64,000 nt of DNA from Plasmopara viticola (Eukaryota; Oomycota; Peronosporomycetes; Peronosporales; Peronosporaceae), in assembly GCA_001695595.3 (NCBI GenBank), contig MBPM02000030.1, positions 62,001 to 126,000 on the forward strand. Direction: 5' to 3'. This document shows positions 20,341 to 30,465 of this stretch, piece after piece; position 1 is the first letter of the stretch, and every line of letters starts with the position of its first letter. Under the pieces are notes generated by a model that saw only the letters and a list, made by a program, of their open reading frames with translations, was not told where the DNA came from and did not search any database. The position numbers and the translations under genes were made by a program.

Positions 20341-21728
20341 AGCACAAAATCTGCTTGTTACTTCAAGGCATAAGAGTGAGGTAAATGCATATGATTATGC
20401 TTAACCTTGAATCATGTTGATGAAATTTGATTAGAGTCATCAAAGAACCACATTTTCGAGGCACAATACGCTCGGTAAACTTGTATTGAATGGATGGGCG
20501 AACGGGAAGAAAATTCCATTTCTTTCAAATTCATAGCCAGTACCTCGGGACGAGACCACAAAGAATCAGGACGGACATTCATTCATTGCGCCGCATTTAC
20601 GCCGAACATGACGGTCAAATGGTAAATGGCATCATTGATAAGCTTGCTTGGAAGGTAGTCAGGGCTACTAAATGATCCCTATGCGCGATGATGCAAATGG
20701 GAGAGATGCGTCAAGTCACTGGTGTCTGCGTTTGAAAATGGACAATTTACGTTGCCAAGATATTGGCCGAGATGCATGATAGCTGCCGTCACGATCAGGT
20801 TCATGCAATTTTGGCTGCAACTGGCATTGGAAATCAGCATTTGCGGCCACGAAGGCTCGAGTTACGCAAATAATTTCGAGTAGCTCGAGCCCGAATGCAG
20901 GTGTTGATCTGGTGCTACCCAACCAATTGAAATTGATTGCGAATGCTCTCAACACGAAAGGTTCCACACATCAAAATGTTAAAGTGAGCGCTTCACGAGG
21001 ATGGAGCAATGGACGGTAATTTCCGTGTCAAAGACTCGGCATTCGTCTATCACTTGCACCACACGTTCGTCAGTACAAGCTCCACACGGTACATAATAAA
21101 GCGAATCTACTTTGGCCATTAACTTTGAATTCTGTCGTGTGTCCGACAATGGTGACTTTCGATTCCCACCGCTTCTTTCCGCCCAATGTGAAGACGAATT
21201 TCTTTTGGCTTATAAAATGGCTACTTTAGTAAAGACTTGTTGAAGTGTCGATGTATTTGTCAGTAAGTCACGTTGCGATGGGTGGCCTTGATGTTCATGT
21301 CGTGAACTATTCTGGTGTCGTGACTTTGCATAGAGCTAGATACCATGATCATCAAAAAAATGAATTCTGTAGGCACGTTCATAGCTCTAAATACATATAA
21401 AGTCACCGCTTTTTGCACCTTCCTGTACATGTTTTATCCTTCCTTATTAGTATAGATATATGTCTGCAAACTTAATATTGCATGAAATTTATGCTTTGTA
21501 CATGGGATACCACCCTGACAGGGTGTGGAGTCGTTATCCGCAGACTTGTGAGGTAATTAGCTGCTGCGCCATGGGTACAACTAAGGGTCGTTTTGCAGCT
21601 TTTTAAAGTGCAAGTTATGGCGTTTATTTAGCGTACGTCCCTTTAGACTAAGTGAATAGACAAATCACAATCGGCAGTCAAGGTCGCAGTCATTGAATTG
21701 ACTTATGTACGATTCCTTCTTCAAAGTA
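20341..21728. other. spacer, unrecognised relics
   Basis: Short open frames at 20490-20675 (+) and 20716-20967 (-) show no recognised domain. Near 21520-21570 the GGTGTGGAGTCGTTATCCGCAGACTTGTGAGG string matches the 5' flank seen before other members, consistent with the pseudogene that follows. Confidence 0.45.
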
Positions 21729-22545
21729 TTACAACGCGTTTGCGGTGTGCCGGGATGCTAGTGTTTGTCGCATCCATCAAAGTACCAGGGTGACGGCGAG
21801 AGTTCCTAGTGTTGCGTAGCCCCAATTATATAGCCTTGACGACTAATTTACGGCGGCAATGACCTGCACGTCTTTTAAAGTCAATTGCATCTTCATCAAG
21901 CATAACGAGCTTCACCAAACATCAGTGGAGAAGTGGCTCCCGTGTTAACATTTGTTCGCACGCTTTTAAAGACGAAGACAAGCTTGTTTTGGGACTATGC
22001 TTTGAGGACCAATTGCTGACGGCGTGAGAATTTTTATTATGCGTTATGCACTCTATCATGACCCCACTTCCAAAGCAAATGTGGACAATGACTCCATGGG
22101 TGTGCTAATTTTAATTACAAAACGATGAATAATAGGAATGCAGAGACCTACGACTTTGAGTAACGGATTTTGACTTAGTAGAGGTTCAAAAGCTGTTTTT
22201 TCGGGTTGTAAATTTACGAATTCGATGCTACATCATCCGTCATGTAAGTTACATATCCTGGATCCACTACAAATACAGTGGCAATCCAATTGTGGTGTAC
22301 GCGTCGATTATAGGCTAAATCAGTCTCTTAAATCGTTACTTAGAAGTTAGAGAAAGATAGCAGACATTTTGGTGATCCCACTTCTATGAAAGGGTTTGAC
22401 AGCAATGTTTTCATTAAAAGCTGGATCTTAGAAAATGAAGTCGACGTTGACGAATACAAGCTAGCTACAGTGGGATGCCCCGACAACGACATCTCGACAT
22501 TACTTTTCCAGCTCAAGGAACTTTACCTCTGATCTTCGGGATTAA
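21729..22545 (+). pseudogene. broken WPxRxL-family gene, start codon lost
   Basis: Homology begins ACAACGCGTTTGCGGTG with the ATGGTCTC replaced, and runs through a decayed leader (CTTGACGAC, TGACCTGCACGTCTTTTAA). Helical-block relics follow near 21990-22090. A C-terminal block is clear at 22375-22530, where AAAGGGTTTGACAGCAATG corresponds to KGFDNNA. There are many stops and no open frame longer than a few dozen codons. Confidence 0.75.
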
Positions 22546-22550
22546 AGGAT

Positions 22551-22715
22551 ATAAAACACATCAAATACGATCTCTCGCGTTGATGTAATAAGTTGTTTAT
22601 GTAATGATTCACTTCTGAAGCCAAAGCGAATAGAAGCATGACTGAACAAGGTTCTGCGTCAGTTTTCAACTCGTTTTGATTAAGTGAGCGATGCGCTTGC
22701 AACGTTTTGAGACAT
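22551..22715 (+). repeat. conserved 3' flank module (copy 9), decayed
   Basis: It lacks the CGGTACG start but keeps ACACATCAAATACGATCTCTCGCGTTGATG and the following segments. Confidence 0.6.
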
Positions 22716-23084
22716 TTGATTGAGGTACATGATCACTTAAAATTGACATGTGAGCCATTGGCGCAGTACCGGTAATAATACCGACAGCAAAGCCTGTAAG
22801 CAACTTGCCATTTCAAGTAGTGGAATCCGAGACAGTATATATCGGTAAAAGTTTCGGGGCAGTACGTTGCTTTCGACCAAATGACTTCTGTTTCCTACTT
22901 TGTCGTACAACGTAGACGAGGACAAAATGCTTATGGCTTGTTTATCTAAACGTACCAGACTCGAGCCTTTGGGTGGTCACGAGACAAAGTCGTTTGAATA
23001 GGCGACTGCGCGGACGTGTGGAACGAAAGTGAGAGTGAACAAATAAATCGAATGGTGTTCACTCACAATAATATATACATGGCA
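22716..23084. other. duplicated spacer, Copia insertion target
   Basis: Segments around 22960-23080 (CCAGACTCGAGCCTT, ACTCACAATAATATATACATGG) recur near 31655-31820, where no Copia element is present. No gene is seen. Confidence 0.5.
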
Positions 23085-23089
23085 ATTAC
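23085..23089 (+). repeat. target-site duplication, left copy (ATTAC)
   Basis: ATTAC immediately precedes the 5' LTR and is repeated immediately after the 3' LTR at 27549-27553. Confidence 0.85.
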
Positions 23090-23235
23090 TGTTAACATTA
23101 CACCGCTGAATGCATGTTGAACAGGTGGATGGCTTTACAGTAATTACAAGTACGTCACAATTAGTAATTACATATGGTAGCCATTCATTGGTCAGGATAA
23201 ATATATTCACTTCGGTTTTTACTTTCTTCTTAACA
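23090..23235 (+). repeat. 5' LTR
   Basis: 146 bp, TGTTAACATT...TTCTTAACA. It reads the same as the 3' copy. It is followed at once by GGTTAACAGCCGC, the position of the primer-binding site; the primer tRNA cannot be named. Confidence 0.93.
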
Positions 23236-23283
23236 GGTTAACAGCCGCAAACAACAGCCTCGCATCACCACACCGTCACCGCC

Positions 23284-23979
23284 ATGACTACCAAGCGCAC
23301 CGAAGTCCTCCTAGGAGATGGTAACTACTACCATTGGGAGTTCAACATGAGAATGGCCCTCGCAAGAAAAGGGCTGCTGGGACACATTATGGGCGCGAAG
23401 GGCGAGAGCGAAATAACGGAGACGTGGCTCGTGAATGACGCCAAGGCATTGGGTATAATTGCCCAGGGCGTCGAGATACAACACCAGACCAAGATACGGT
23501 CTGCTACTCGTGCCTTGGAGGCATGGGGAACGCTTCGCGATTTCTACCATCGTTCCACTTTACACAACCGTGTCACGATGACACGGCGCCTTCATGAGTT
23601 TAAGATGGAGAGTGGCACTCGCATGGTGGAACATCTGGACGCGTTCGATGAGCTGGTCGTGGGACTCCAGATGACGGGAGAGCCGGTGGATGAATCAAGA
23701 CAGCTAGTGGTGCTTCTGAGCAGCTTGCCGGCGGAATATGAAATAATATCTTCTATCGTGGAGAACGCCAAGGACATCACTCTGATCGAAGTCAAGGAGA
23801 AGCTGTTGAAGGAGTCAGACAGACTACAGAAGAAGGAAGCAAGTGAGAAAGCGTTTCGAGCCACATACAATGATGGACGGATCAAGGGCAGACGAGGAAG
23901 TGGCCGCAAGATTACGCGCCACGCAAGGGCGGCGGTTTTCGGGGAAAATGCTTCAATTGTAATCAGACTGGTCATATGA
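23284..23979 (+). CDS. gag: Copia gag polyprotein part (231 aa)
   Basis: Capsid-like protein of the retroelement. It starts with ATG at 23284, 49 bases after the LTR. Residues 1-60 hold the NYYHWEFNMRMALARKGL segment typical of Copia gag; LHEFKMESG and LDAFDELVVGL follow. The zinc knuckle expected at the end is not in this frame: CFNCNQTGHMKRDC is encoded at about 23952-23993 in the -1 frame, which is pol's. In the decayed sister element the equivalent segment (14598-15155) holds basic linker, knuckle and protease in one frame. The last 35 or so gag residues here therefore look like out-of-frame sequence after a one-base indel near 23895-23930. Confidence 0.85.
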   Translation: MTTKRTEVLLGDGNYYHWEFNMRMALARKGLLGHIMGAKGESEITETWLVNDAKALGIIAQGVEIQHQTKIRSATRALEAWGTLRDFYHRSTLHNRVTMTRRLHEFKMESGTRMVEHLDAFDELVVGLQMTGEPVDESRQLVVLLSSLPAEYEIISSIVENAKDITLIEVKEKLLKESDRLQKKEASEKAFRATYNDGRIKGRRGSGRKITRHARAAVFGENASIVIRLVI

Positions 23980-26900
23980 AGCGGGACTGCCCAGCTGCTG
24001 AGAACCGTTCCAGAAACCGTTATAGCGGTAATGATGCAGTGTTTGCTGTGGGGGATGAGAAATCAGTAAGCTGGCTGATCGACAGTGGTGCGACTTCACA
24101 CATGACCCCTCACCGAAGTGACTTGATCGACTTCAAGCAACTTAAAGACGACATCAAGGTAACAATTGCAGATGGCAGAAAGTTACGCGTCGAAGGAGCT
24201 GGAACAGTGAAGCTTATCGGCTCAGATGGAAGACGCATATCGATGATGGAAGTGCTGCTTATCCCTGGACTTGACAGACGTCTACTGTCGGTGGGAAAGC
24301 TTGCCGAACGTGGACTAAGTGTGGAGTTTCAGCGTGCTTCGTGCATCATTTGGGACAAGAACGAAGCTTTGGCAACTGGGACAAGAAATGGGAAAGCTTA
24401 CACACTGGATTGTCAGCAAGAGGAGGCACGATTGGTGCAATACTCGGGAGTTGATAGTCAGTGGGAGTTATGGCACGCTCGCATGGGACATCCAAGTGAG
24501 GACGTTTTAGTGAAAACTATGCGATCCACAGAAGGTATTCCTGCGCTAAAACAAGGTATCAAGACCCTGTGTGGTGGATGCATGAAGGGCAAGCAGACGA
24601 TCGAAGCCTTTCCAGGACGCTCCATGACAAAGACATCGCGTGTATTGGAGTTAGTTCACACAGACGTGATGGGACCCATGAAGACACTTTCAAAAGGAGG
24701 TGCTAAATACATTTTGACGTTTGTGGATGATTATTCACGATATGTGGTGGCTTACTTTCTGGCAAAGAAGAGTGAAGTTGCCGACAAGATCACGATGTTT
24801 AAAGCACTGCATGAGAATCAGTGGGGAACCCGTATCAAGTGCCTGCGTTCGGACAACGGAACGGAGTTTGTCAACAAGACAGTTACGAATTTATGTCAGC
24901 GGAACGGTATCATACATCAGCGTACAGTACCATACAGTCCCCAACAAAATGGTATTGCAGAACGAATGAACCGCACGATAATGGAAAAGGCACGGAGCAT
25001 GCTACACTACAAGTGTGTTCCGACATGTTGGTGGGCAGAGGCAGTAAGCACTGCGGTGTACCTGATCAACCGCTCTCCTAATACAGTGCACCCAAATAAC
25101 ACCCCATATGAACTGGGATTTAAGATGAAGCCACGGATGGATCATCTTAGGGTGTTTGGGTCTCATGGATATGCTCACGTTGATCAAGTGAAGAGGACGA
25201 AGCTCGAAGCCAAAAGTTTCAAGTGCATGTTCCTTGGTTATGCCGAAGACACCAAGGGATACCGAGTTTACGATTTGGAGAAAGACAAGATATCAGTATC
25301 ACGGTCGGTGAAGCTGGACGAGCGTGAAGTGGGCGGCATTTATGAGACACACCCGCCCAAACAAATAAAAGTGATACACATTACCAAAGACAACGATGAA
25401 AGTGCTGTGTCCGGGCCGACGGAACACCAACAAGATCAAGATGAACTTATGGAGGGTGAAGGAGAAGATGAAATTCCAGATGCTCCAATGAATGAAGAGG
25501 AGTCCGACACAAATGAGTCAAGGATCGAGATGCTTCGATTACCGACCTCTGTACACTCTGAGCTGACAGAGTACAGACCTCCTACACTGGATGCACAGGA
25601 AGATCGATTGGTATTTCGACCGCAAGTGGAACGTTCAAGGCGTACAAATGAACCAATGTTATTGCTGGAAAACGGATCAGATGCCGATGAAAGTCTGGGA
25701 GGAAGCGAAGGACCACCATCTTCAAAGCGTGCAAGGATTGATGAAGACGGCCTGATAGCTGAAGCTATTCTCGCTTACGCTGTGAGTGTTGGTGAAGAAT
25801 CAGACTTGCCTACCACGTATGCGCAGGCAATGTCTAGTGATGAGGCAGATCAGTGGCGACAAGCGATGGACGCCGAATTGCAGTCGCATCACAAAAACAA
25901 AACATGGACACTCGTTCCACGAGAATCAATTGGACGTACGATTGGATGCCGCTGGGTCTTTGCTAAGAAGCGTGACCAGAATGGATGTGTTGTGCGCTAC
26001 AAAGCACGATTGGTGGCTAAAGGTTTCAAGCAGAAATACGGCGTGGATTTCTTCGAGACTTACTCTCCAGTGGCCAACATGAACTCAATTCGAGTTGTAC
26101 TCGCAGTGTGTGCGGTATTAGGCTACCAAATGGAACAGCTGGACGTCGACACCGCCTTTCTCAACAGTGTACTGTCGGATCGTGTTCACATGGAAGTTCC
26201 AATTGGTGTTAAGGGAGCTCAAGGATTTGCGTGTCAGCTGAACAAAGCTATATATGGTCTCAAGCAAGCTGCAAGCGCTTGGAACAAGACAATCGACCAC
26301 GTCTTCAAGAAGAACGATTTTAAAAATTGTGGAGCGGATCAATGCGTCTACGTGAAGAAAGTGGAAGAAGGTTTTGTGTACGTATGTCTTTATGTCGATG
26401 ATATGATCATTGCAGCCAAGACGAGCGACGAGATTCTAGAGGTCAAGGGGATGCTTAAAAGTGTTTTCAAGATGAAGGATCTCGGTATTGCGAAGTTCAT
26501 CTTGGGCATGGAGATCGACCACGACATGACAGCTTCCACACTAATGATCAAGCAAACACGCTACATTAGCGACGTGGCTGAGCGATTTGGGCAGAAAAAC
26601 GCCAAGAACGTCGACAATCCGTGTACGTCCGGTCTCAAACTGTCAACATCACAGTCACCAAGTACAGAAGCTGAGCGTTCAGAGATGCGGTCAAGACCAT
26701 ACCGCTCACTAATTGGATGTCTGCTATATGTTACAACTTGCACTCGGCCGGACGTCGCATACATCGTGACACAACTGTCTCGATTTCTCGAAAAACCGGG
26801 GTTACCACATTGGAACGCCGCAATTCGTGTATTGCGCTACTTAAATTCGACACGTCATCATGGGATCGTTTATCAAAGAGGGACGGGAAAGGTGATTGTT

Positions 26901-27389
26901 GAAGCTTTTTCGGATGCTGACTGGGGTAGCAACACCGATGACAGACGGTCTGTCTCAGGTGTGTTGATCAACATTGGTAAAGCTCCGGTTGTATTCAAGT
27001 CCAAGTATCAGAGAACAGTTGCACTAAGTTCCGCAGAAGCAGAGTATATGGCGCTCAGCTTGTGCACACAAGAAGTACTTTGGGCGCGCGCAATGCTCAA
27101 GGACATGGGTCAAGAACAAGTGGGAGGCACGCAAATATGGGAAGACAATCAAGGTGCGATAGCTTTGGCAAACAACGCGGGCTACCATGCACGTACAAAG
27201 CACGTGGACATCAGACATCACTTTATTCGGGAGAACGTTCAGCATGGATTACTCAAGATTGGCTACATTGATACGAAGAGTCAGCTTGCAGATATGCTAA
27301 CCAAGGCGCTTGGAACCAAGATGCTGAAGTATCTGCGCGAAGCCTCCGGAATCAAGACCAAGTCAGCAACAAAGGACACACAGCATTAG
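23874..27389 (+). CDS. pol: Copia pol polyprotein (protease, integrase, RT, RNase H)
   Basis: The frame is open from 23874, in the -1 frame relative to gag; the first ATG in it is at 23976. Numbered from that ATG: aspartic protease WLIDSGATSHMTP (Asp at residue 36); pre-integrase WELWHARMGHPS near 165; integrase with C-x2-C (CGGCMKG), VHTDVMGP, DDYSRY and DNGTEFV; RT with [33 protein letters not shown] and the catalytic LYVDDMI near 805; RNase H with FSDADWGSN and SSAEAEYMAL. It ends near KSATKDTQH, 13 bases before the 3' LTR. All key catalytic residues I checked are present. Production would need a gag-pol frameshift or a gag-less start. Confidence 0.9.
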   Translation, partial: WTDQGQTRKWPQDYAPRKGGGFRGKCFNCNQTGHMKRDCPAAENRSRNRYSGNDAVFAVGDEKSVSWLIDSGATSHMTPHRSDLIDFKQLKDDIKVTIADGRKLRVEGAGTVKLIGSDGRRISMMEVLLIPGLDRRLLSVGKLAERGLSVEFQRASCIIWDKNEALATGTRNGKAYTLDCQQEEARLVQYSGVDSQWELWHARMGHPSEDVLVKTMRSTEGIPALKQGIKTLCGGCMKGKQTIEAFPGRSMTKTSRVLELVHTDVMGPMKTLSKGGAKYILTFVDDYSRYVVAYFLAKKSEVADKITMFKALHENQWGTRIKCLRSDNGTEFVNKTVTNLCQRNGIIHQRTVPYSPQQNGIAERMNRTIMEKARSMLHYKCVPTCWWAEAVSTAVYLINRSPNTVHPNNTPYELGFKMKPRMDHLRVFGSHGYAHVDQVKRTKLEAKSFKCMFLGYAEDTKGYRVYDLEKDKISVSRSVKLDEREVGGIYETHPPKQIKVIHITKDNDESAVSGPTEHQQDQDELMEGEGEDEIPDAPMNEEESDTNESRIEMLRLPTSVHSELTEYRPPTLDAQEDRLVFRPQVERSRRTNEPMLLLENGSDADESLGGSEGPPSSKRARIDEDGLIAEAILAYAVSVGEESDLPTTYAQAMSSDEADQWRQAMDAELQSHHKNKTWTLVPRESIGRTIGCRWVFAKKRDQNGCVVRYKARLVAKGFKQKYGVDFFETYSPVANMNSIRVVLAVCAVLGYQMEQLDVDTAFLNSVLSDRVHMEVPIGVKGAQGFACQLNKAIYGLKQAASAWNKTIDHVFKKNDFKNCGADQCVYVKKVEEGFVYVCLYVDDMIIAAKTSDEILEVKGMLKSVFKMKDLGIAKFILGMEIDHDMTASTLMIKQTRYISDVAERFGQKNAKNVDNPCTSGLKLSTSQSPSTEAERSEMRSRPYRSLIGCLLYVTTCTRPDVAYIVTQLSRFLEKPGLPHWNAAIRVLRYLNSTRHHGIVYQRGTGKVIVEAFSDADWGSNTDDRRSVSGVLINIGKAPVVFKSKYQRTVALSSAEAEYMALSLCTQEVLWARAMLKDMGQEQVGGTQIWEDNQGAIALANNAGYHARTKHVDIRHHFIRENVQHGLLKIGYIDTKSQLADMLTKALGTKMLKYLREASGIKTKSATKDTQH

Positions 27390-27402
27390 CGGTGAGTGGG
27401 AG

Positions 27403-27548
27403 TGTTAACATTACACCGCTGAATGCATGTTGAACAGGTGGATGGCTTTACAGTAATTACAAGTACGTCACAATTAGTAATTACATATGGTAGCCATTCA
27501 TTGGTCAGGATAAATATATTCACTTCGGTTTTTACTTTCTTCTTAACA
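27403..27548 (+). repeat. 3' LTR
   Basis: It matches the 5' LTR over its full 146 bases as far as I can read, and is followed by the ATTAC target duplication (27549-27553). Confidence 0.93.
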
Positions 27549-27553
27549 ATTAC
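27549..27553 (+). repeat. target-site duplication, right copy (ATTAC)
   Basis: Repeats the five bases that precede the 5' LTR. Confidence 0.85.
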
Positions 27554-28520
27554 GAATTGGCGGTGATTAGCTTTTTTGGTTCGCATTTGTACTATTACAA
27601 TTTATAAGCGTGAATGGACCGGCATTAATGAACTCGACGTTAAGCTAACCATTAAGATCCTGCTTGAATACCGAGACTATCAAATCACATAAGGATTCGG
27701 TGTTCAAATCTGTGAGCTATAGCCATATCCTTCAACTATCTCCTTGCCAATACACCGGCTGATTAATTTAAGTCGCATCTTTGGACCGCAGCTGTTCGCA
27801 TTCTTGGACCCTGTACGTACAAAAGTATCTAAGCTGATGAATTGCGAAGAGCACCAAAAAAGGCTGACCAGTACAATCAGACATCGATAAAATTGTCAAC
27901 GCTATGCGAATTGATCCAACTCATGACGATGCGAATTGGTGCGAGTGCGCGTAGCTAAAGCGAACCTACGCGCGACGACAAGATAACTTCCTGATGTGAA
28001 AATGCGTCACCTATTTTTATCGAATTTTGTTTATGTGGTATTCGGGCAAAAAGTCACATAGTGTTGCCGGTACCCACGAATGTAGGCACTTTTGAAAGCA
28101 CAAAATCAATGACAACCCGATTTTTGGTAGGTATCGAAAAAAGACCGCCAATACAGTATTCACTTAAGCATCAAATTGCGTAAATGCAAGAATCAGAAAT
28201 ACGTGGTGGTGCGCTAGTTATGTTTTATACAGAGAACAAGCTTTTTGTGCCAATATGTGGATGCGAGCGAATAGTTCGTCATCCACGAACTTGTGGTGCA
28301 ACTAGATTGTGCTCTCGTTGAGACCAGTGAGCACAACTAGTGATATTAGAAGTCGATTTTTAGGTACCCCTGTTCAATAAAATTATTGTACGTTCGGACC
28401 AAGTATATCGTCGCAATAGCAGCGCGCAAATCAATATTTGTGTCTTTTTGTGCAACGCAAGTGCCTTTATTATCTATACTGCCTTCTTCGCACTCGCAAA
28501 CTTTCAAGTCGACAAAAGTC
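27554..28520. other. array spacer and 5' flank of the next family copy
   Basis: Segments near 27770-28100 (GTCGCATCTTTGGACCGCAGCTG) recur at about 32130. The segment 28200-28350 (GTGGTGCGCTAGTTATG...CTTGTGGTGCAAC) is the recurring 5' flank. No gene is seen. Confidence 0.5.
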
Positions 28521-29468
28521 GTGTTCTCAACGCGTCTACGGTTCGTCGTGACGCTGACAGTATTCGCTCTTCTAATAACTCGGAAAACTTTTAGGTTGCG
28601 GCAAGAGCCTTCGGTCATGCTGCAGAACCTCAAGGCCATAGCCTTGACACGTTGCCTTTAATTGATCCACGGCGGCGTTGGCCTGCACCTCTTTTGCGTC
28701 CGAATTGTTCATTTGCAAAGGGCCTCTTGAAACCATAAAAAAACGTTTTTGCGATTAATGTCAACCGCCTAACAGGAAAAAGCTTTGACTTAACTCATTT
28801 ACTCGAACGAAGTCAAAGAAGTGAACGCATCAAAGAATTTAAAGAGCCCGTAGTATAAAGAGTGGGCAAGTCAAGTCATGGCACAATATAGAGACGACTT
28901 TGAAGAGTTGATACTTTCAACACTGTATAAGGAATTGAAAGCACATTTTAACGGCAGAGTGGATGCAATATCGCGCAGGCTTTGAAGGGCCCAGACACGC
29001 ATAATTTGGGACTCCAATTTGAGAAGTTGCTGCTACAAAAGTAGGTCGGTGGCTTGGATTAAGGCAATGCCGTTGTTTTCAAGCAGTATATGCGGTATGT
29101 GCAATATCGTGATCCGAAGCAAACATTTCGGCATACGAGAATAAAGCCAATGCTGAAACGTGGAACTCTCGATATTCATATCACTCATTTTTCAAAGGAC
29201 TTTTTTTAATGGAGCAGAAGAAGCTTTTAAATTCTTCAAGAGTAAATTCAGTGTATTGAGTGGAGAAAGGAAGATGGCGGACGTTTTTGACGGTCCTGGT
29301 CTTGATGGAGGTTTCAACAACAATGCCATCCTATTTGAAATGCTTTACAAATCGGCGATCGAACGTAATATACGTGTATTCTTTCCTAACTTTGTGCTAA
29401 AAGAACTGTGTGAAGCGGAATGGTCTGACGACCAAATCTCCGCATTTCTTCGACGCCTCGATAATTAA
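28521..29468 (+). pseudogene. broken A-type WPxRxL-family gene, ATG changed to GTG
   Basis: Where intact members have AAAGTCATGGTCTC this copy has AAAGTCGTGTTCTC, so the start codon is lost. The signal peptide is otherwise clear (STRLRFVVTLTVFALL) until a frameshift near 28590. The leader reads CACGGCGGCGTTGGCCTGCACC, giving RRRWPAP. The C-terminal 102 codons (29160-29468) remain open with KMADVFDGP, GGFNNNAILFEMLYK and FPNFVLKEL. Closest intact relative is the gene at 32818. Confidence 0.85.
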
Positions 29469-29560
29469 TCTAACTTTAGTTCGGAGTGAACCGGATAATT
29501 GATGTGATGATAAATATATTGGCACGTAGTTGAGCATAACGATATGACGATGAGAGTGCA

Positions 29561-29800
29561 GCGGTGCGTATGCGGATGGTTTACACATGACGTACGATCT
29601 CTCGCATGTGTTGCTTCTGTGTTCGTATAGTCTCTGTAGCTAAAGCGGGTGAAAGCTTGACTCGAGAAGGTCCCGCGTCAGTGGTAGCAAAGACATGACT
29701 TTTTGATCGGAGAGTGTAATGCTTGGTACTTTGCTCGTCAGAAGAGAAGGGTGTCGTCTGACTACAAGGCTTGCATGCAAATAGTTGAGGCATCTCAATG
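29561..29800 (+). repeat. conserved 3' flank module (copy 10)
   Basis: GCGGTGCGTATGCGGATGG, TTTACACATGACGTACGATC and TCTCTCGCATG are all present. It extends to the GGTCCCGCGTCAGTGG segment and a CTACAAGGCTTGC end. Confidence 0.8.
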
Positions 29801-30465
29801 AGGTAAATACACTCGCATTGCGTTCACCGGTAAATATAAGTCGACTACCGTCCAGTGTTCTAAGTCTATTAATCACATGACATCCAATTCTCAGATCCGT
29901 TATCGCTTTAGCCTCATTAAGTCTGCACTGTGAATGATGGGGATCATTGCTTTTAACCGAATGGTCATTGCTTGCTTCTCCAACGCTCAAATAAATCATA
30001 TGTTTGAGCGCTGGTAAACGGGCGCTCCGAAAGTAAGCCTAGTCTGATCTTATTAATATACGGGATTTAATCTCGTGACTTCTATTGACGGTGCACATAA
30101 TACTTTCTGGTAATCTTTAAAATATTTTCACGGTGACTCGCCTATACAAAGGAATTAAGGAAACGAGAAAATACGATGAACGCTAGAAAAACGCTACTTA
30201 GCACAATAACGTCCAGGCAACATTGAAGAATATACGTCAGCTTTTTGCGCGTTAAGGGCCAATTCTTACGCTCAGCCATCTGCGTAAAACGGGATGATCA
30301 CATTTTGATGTAAAGATGTGGTAGTATACGTCGACTATATATCGGCTTTTTAGGTCGAGCAACGAATTTTGTAAATTTTATTCCACAACATTAGTAGTCA
30401 AGCGAGACCTTCTCTAAAAAATTTCCGTTAAAGTGCGTATATGAACTCCGAAGTCGACAAAGCTC
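29801..30465. other. A-to-B spacer of the duplicated pair
   Basis: The segment 30080-30370 (TTGACGGTGCACATAA, ACACAATAACGTCCAGGC, GGTCGAGCAACGAATTTTG) matches the spacers at 36790-37100 and 41080-41360, each also lying between an A-type copy and a B-type pseudogene. Confidence 0.65.

Larger units (their letters stand above)
23090..27548 (+). mobile_element. near-intact Ty1/Copia retrotransposon, 4459 bp
   Basis: The two 146-bp LTRs (23090-23235, 27403-27548) begin TGTTAACATTACACCGC and end TTCTTAACA. I find no difference between them, so insertion is recent. A 5-bp target duplication (ATTAC) flanks the element. Gag and pol are both open but in different frames. A purine-rich GGTGAGTGGGAG precedes the 3' LTR as a likely polypurine tract. 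Domain order protease-integrase-RT-RNase H defines Copia. Confidence 0.95.
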
